Origin: Saprospiraceae bacterium
Lineage (GTDB): Bacteria; Bacteroidota; Bacteroidia; Chitinophagales; Saprospiraceae
NCBI GenBank assembly: GCA_022841745.1
Contig: JALHQW010000030.1
Coordinates: forward strand, 20,865 to 84,864
DNA length: 64,000 bases
Reading direction: 5' to 3'
Below the pieces are notes generated by a model, which was given only the letters and a program-made list of their open reading frames with translations, had not been told where the DNA came from and ran no database searches. Within the stretch, counting starts at the first letter, position 1, and each line of letters begins with the position of its first letter. The position numbers and the translations under genes were made by a program. This document shows positions 61,766 to 64,000 of the stretch, piece by piece.

Positions 61766-61850
61766 AAATTGGGAAATTGGGAAATTGGGAAATTGGGAAA
61801 TTGGGAAATTGCAGACCATGAATTTCTCAATTTCATAATTTCTCAATTTC
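61766..61850 (+). repeat. Facing octamer arms (AAATTGGG type)
   Basis: Five full AAATTGGG units at 61766-61805 (40 bp), then an opposing arm with AATTTCTCAATTTC units to 61850, in the gap between the small membrane gene and tatC. Confidence 0.9.
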
Positions 61851-62727
61851 AACTTTTCAAGAGCGCCTTCTCTTCCTCAGCCGCTTCAAGTGCCTTCCGT
61901 TTTTCCACCCTTTTTGAAACCATGATGCTGATTTCGTAAAGGCCAAACAGCGGCAGTGCAATCAAAATCTGGCTGAACGCATCGGGCGGGGTGATGATGG
62001 CCGCCACGATGACAATGACCACAGCGGCATGGCGGCGGTATTCTTTCAGAAAACTGGACGAAATCAGGCCGATATTGGTGAGCACACTGGCCGCCACGGG
62101 TAGTTGGAAAATAAGGCCCGTTGGAATTGTGAACATGAGCATGTAGCTGATGTACGACCCCAAGGCCGGGGTACTATCCACCCCTGGAAGTTGGTAGCCT
62201 GTGAGGAAGCTGATGGCAAACGGGGAAATGACGTAGTAGCCAAACAAGACCCCCAACGTAAACAAGAAAGAGCAAATCAATACCGCCCCACGGCTGGCTT
62301 TTTGTTCTTTTTCATAAAGCCCCGGCTTCACAAAGCGCCATACTTCCCAGAAAACATACGGGATGGCGAGTATCAAACCCAATAGAAATGAAATCTTCAT
62401 GTGGGTCAGGAACAACTCGCCCATGTCTGGGGTGATGAGCTTGAAAGATTCGGGGTAAAAACAGAGTTGCTCCTTCATGCCGATGGCATCGGAGAGGCGG
62501 CAGATAACCTTGTAGGTGATGAAATCGGGGTTTCGTGGGCCAAAAACTATATTGTTGAACACAAAATCCTTCATGAAAAACAACACCAGGGCGAAGACCA
62601 AAATAACCGCCACAGAGCGGATGATATGCCACCGTAGCTCTTCGATATGGTCGAAAAAGGTCATCTCCTTTTCTTGTCCACCCTTGCCTTTTTCTGGCTC
62701 GTCTATTCCTAATTGGTCAAGTGCCAT
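61849..62727 (-). CDS. tatC: Twin-arginine translocase subunit TatC
   Basis: 292 aa with six membrane helices. Signature segments are EMTFFDHIEELRWHIIRS (N-terminal cytoplasmic, conserved FxxHLxELRxR-like) and SFLLGLILAIPYVFWEVWRFVKPGLYEKEQK (loop after helix 2). With TatA it exports folded proteins carrying RR signals, for example the molybdenum hydroxylase at 11620. A TatA gene is not in the window. Confidence 0.96.
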   Translation of the reverse strand: MALDQLGIDEPEKGKGGQEKEMTFFDHIEELRWHIIRSVAVILVFALVLFFMKDFVFNNIVFGPRNPDFITYKVICRLSDAIGMKEQLCFYPESFKLITPDMGELFLTHMKISFLLGLILAIPYVFWEVWRFVKPGLYEKEQKASRGAVLICSFLFTLGVLFGYYVISPFAISFLTGYQLPGVDSTPALGSYISYMLMFTIPTGLIFQLPVAASVLTNIGLISSSFLKEYRRHAAVVIVIVAAIITPPDAFSQILIALPLFGLYEISIMVSKRVEKRKALEAAEEEKALLKS

Positions 62728-62740
62728 TACCCTTTATTTA

Positions 62741-62835
62741 ATAAGTAAAAAGTACAAAGGAGAAAGTAAAAAGTAGGGGTCACATCAAATGCTGAACCCC
62801 TACTTTTTACTTTGTACTTTGTACTTTGTACTTTT
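62741..62835 (+). repeat. Two facing 35-bp heptamer arms
   Basis: The left arm 62741-62775 is ATAAGTA, AAAAGTA, CAAAGGA, GAAAGTA, AAAAGTA. The right arm 62801-62835 is TACTTTT, TACTTTG x3, TACTTTT. Each is exactly 35 bp, complementary, with a 25-bp spacer. The clearest example of the architecture. Confidence 0.95.
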
Positions 62836-62945
62836 AAAAACCGGCTGCAAAAGTAGCAAAACCCGACACTTAAAGCCACACAACACTGACGCAATCGGGA
62901 GATTAACGTTTTGTTCGTCTAAAAAAACGGGGAAACGACTTTGTT

Positions 62946-63914
62946 TCAAGGGCAACGATGCCGTAAAAGCAAACCTTGAAAGAATAGGTAAAAAGAAATC
63001 CCAATTTGGGTTTCCAGCGTGTGGTCAAACAGAAATGAGGCCAACAGGATAATGTTGAAGCCAATGGCCAGGTCATCCTTCCAAAGCCGATAGCAAAAAA
63101 TAGGATAGACTACTGCAAAAGAAAACAACAAGAGGCCAAGCAGCCCCGTTGCCGTAAAGGCAAATACGAATTGGTTGTGGGGGAGGATGTCATTTAACGC
63201 ACTGTCGGGGCAACAATGGTGATAGTACCTGTTCACCTCATTCCTAACATCCCCAAGCCCTACGCTCGTCCAAAAATTGGAGGCACCGATTTGGATGCCA
63301 GCTTCAATTGACTTCACACGCCCAAAATCGGATGGGTTTTCGATGCAATAGCTTTGAAGCAATTGCTGGACACTTCGTTGGGTCGTGCTGACTTTATTCC
63401 TGAATGATGGTAAAAAAGCATAGGAACAGAAGCATATAATGGCAATTAAAGACCCAGCAATGGGCAACTGCCTTAGGTTTCCTACCACGATTTTGCGCAA
63501 CCCAATGAATGCCGCAGAAAAGTAAAAACCTAATAACCCACTCCTGACCGAAAGCAAGTGTAAATAAACAATTAGAAAAAGCACCGAACCCGCCAAGATA
63601 ATTTTCAGGTGATGTTGCTGAATGTTATTAAACAAATACCTGCCAGTGAAAATAGAGCATGACACCATCAGGCTGTACCTGACATGATTGACTGGTGTGG
63701 TGACAAGTTCGCCCGTAAAACTTTCAAAGGGCTTGTAGGTTAGAAATATCGTTGCGGTGGAAATGATGGCCGTAACTACCACAATAGCATGAAACAACAA
63801 CAGCCATTGAACGATTTCCCTACGGTTGGAAAACAAAGGGGCAGTAAACGCAAATGGAAGAATCAGAAACGGCAAATAAATCCTTAGGAACGGTTTTAAA
63901 ATAAAGTAACACAT
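62946..63914 (-). CDS. O-antigen-ligase/polymerase-like membrane protein
   Basis: 322 aa with about nine membrane helices and a loop GASNFWTSVGLGDVRNEVNRYYHHC...DILPHNQFVFAFTATGLLGLLLF, the Wzy_C motif (H-N in PHNQF). It would polymerise or ligate polysaccharide repeat units in the inner membrane. Its start ATG overlaps the upstream gene's TGA (TGATG). The N-terminus is short for the family, so an earlier start may exist after the in-frame stop at about 63938-63940. Confidence 0.82.
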   Translation of the reverse strand: MCYFILKPFLRIYLPFLILPFAFTAPLFSNRREIVQWLLLFHAIVVVTAIISTATIFLTYKPFESFTGELVTTPVNHVRYSLMVSCSIFTGRYLFNNIQQHHLKIILAGSVLFLIVYLHLLSVRSGLLGFYFSAAFIGLRKIVVGNLRQLPIAGSLIAIICFCSYAFLPSFRNKVSTTQRSVQQLLQSYCIENPSDFGRVKSIEAGIQIGASNFWTSVGLGDVRNEVNRYYHHCCPDSALNDILPHNQFVFAFTATGLLGLLLFSFAVVYPIFCYRLWKDDLAIGFNIILLASFLFDHTLETQIGISFYLFFQGLLLRHRCP

Positions 63915-64000
63915 CAGGCAGCGATGCGGTACGAAAGCTCCGGGATTTCAGGATGCTTTTGTATTCGTGAAAAGTCTATTTTTTCCTTTTTCGTTTTGAT
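63914..64000 (-). CDS. C-terminal end of an upstream gene, partial
   Basis: 28 codons plus stop (TGA 63916-63914), ending HPEIPELSYRIAA. It runs off the window. It overlaps the O-antigen-ligase-like gene by 1 bp (TGATG), so the two are in one polysaccharide-type operon. Not identified. Confidence 0.7.
   Translation of the reverse strand: MKTKKEKIDFSRIQKHPEIPELSYRIAA

Noticed and set aside
61766..61805. CRISPR-like array
   Set aside because: Tandem 8-bp units with no spacer and no cas genes nearby.

Overview
The window reads as a chromosomal segment of a Bacteroidota bacterium, most likely Saprospiraceae-like. The evidence is a type IX secretion (T9SS) C-terminal sorting domain on the first complete gene, Omp28 and DUF6029 outer-membrane proteins, several promoters with the Bacteroidota -7 box TAnnTTTG, and the general gene style. 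The lineage below phylum is inference. No rRNA, tRNA, CRISPR array or complete insertion sequence was seen.

Layout. 0-8 kb: a truncated beta-helix surface protein, a T9SS esterase-like protein, a GNAT enzyme, DUF1697, a VanX-type dipeptidase, a TraB/GumN protein and an aldehyde dehydrogenase. 8-16.7 kb: a small unknown protein, GH18 chitinase, ORF6N regulator, a two-subunit molybdenum hydroxylase, MnmE and an unusual EamA-transporter/monooxygenase fusion. 17-25 kb: ECF sigma factor divergent from an XRE regulator, a FemAB-like protein, FtsK, RadC and a Crp/Fnr-family regulator. 26-47.7 kb: a largely + strand accessory block of redox and sugar genes (GMC oxidoreductase, VOC protein, YHS lipoprotein, heme-binding-like protein, SMP-30 gluconolactonase-like protein, two SDRs, GH63/MGH1-type glycosidase, aquaporin, a Rieske/ferric-reductase-type membrane protein). 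Uma2 nucleases, a CBS protein, a toxin-antitoxin pair and a broken YhcG-type gene are interspersed. 47.9-54.3 kb: TlpA, DUF6029, Omp28, Kir-type channel and an M23 peptidase. 54.6-64 kb: a GmrSD-like DUF262 protein, AspS, an AT-rich AlbA_2 protein, a thioesterase, TatC and an O-antigen-ligase-like protein, then a gene running off the end.

Three things stand out. (1) Six promoters between 25.9 and 42.7 kb carry the palindrome TGTTAC-N4-GTAACA (allowing a few mismatches), each exactly 21 nt upstream of a TAnnTTTG-like -7 box. This predicts one regulon with class-II (about -41) activation, plausibly run by the Crp/Fnr regulator encoded at 24325-25020. (2) Many short cassettes of 7-8 bp tandem repeats, repeatedly exactly 35 bp (5 x 7), lie in gene gaps, often as two facing arms that form hairpins, and also inside reading frames as in-frame peptide insertions. 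The cassettes have different sequences but the same architecture. (3) Two families of non-coding inverted-repeat elements (MITE-like) are present: three copies of a double-hairpin element and two oppositely oriented copies of another.

The putative regulon genes suggest coordinated oxidation of sugars or glycosylated solutes with an aquaporin and an envelope redox module. That functional reading is inference.
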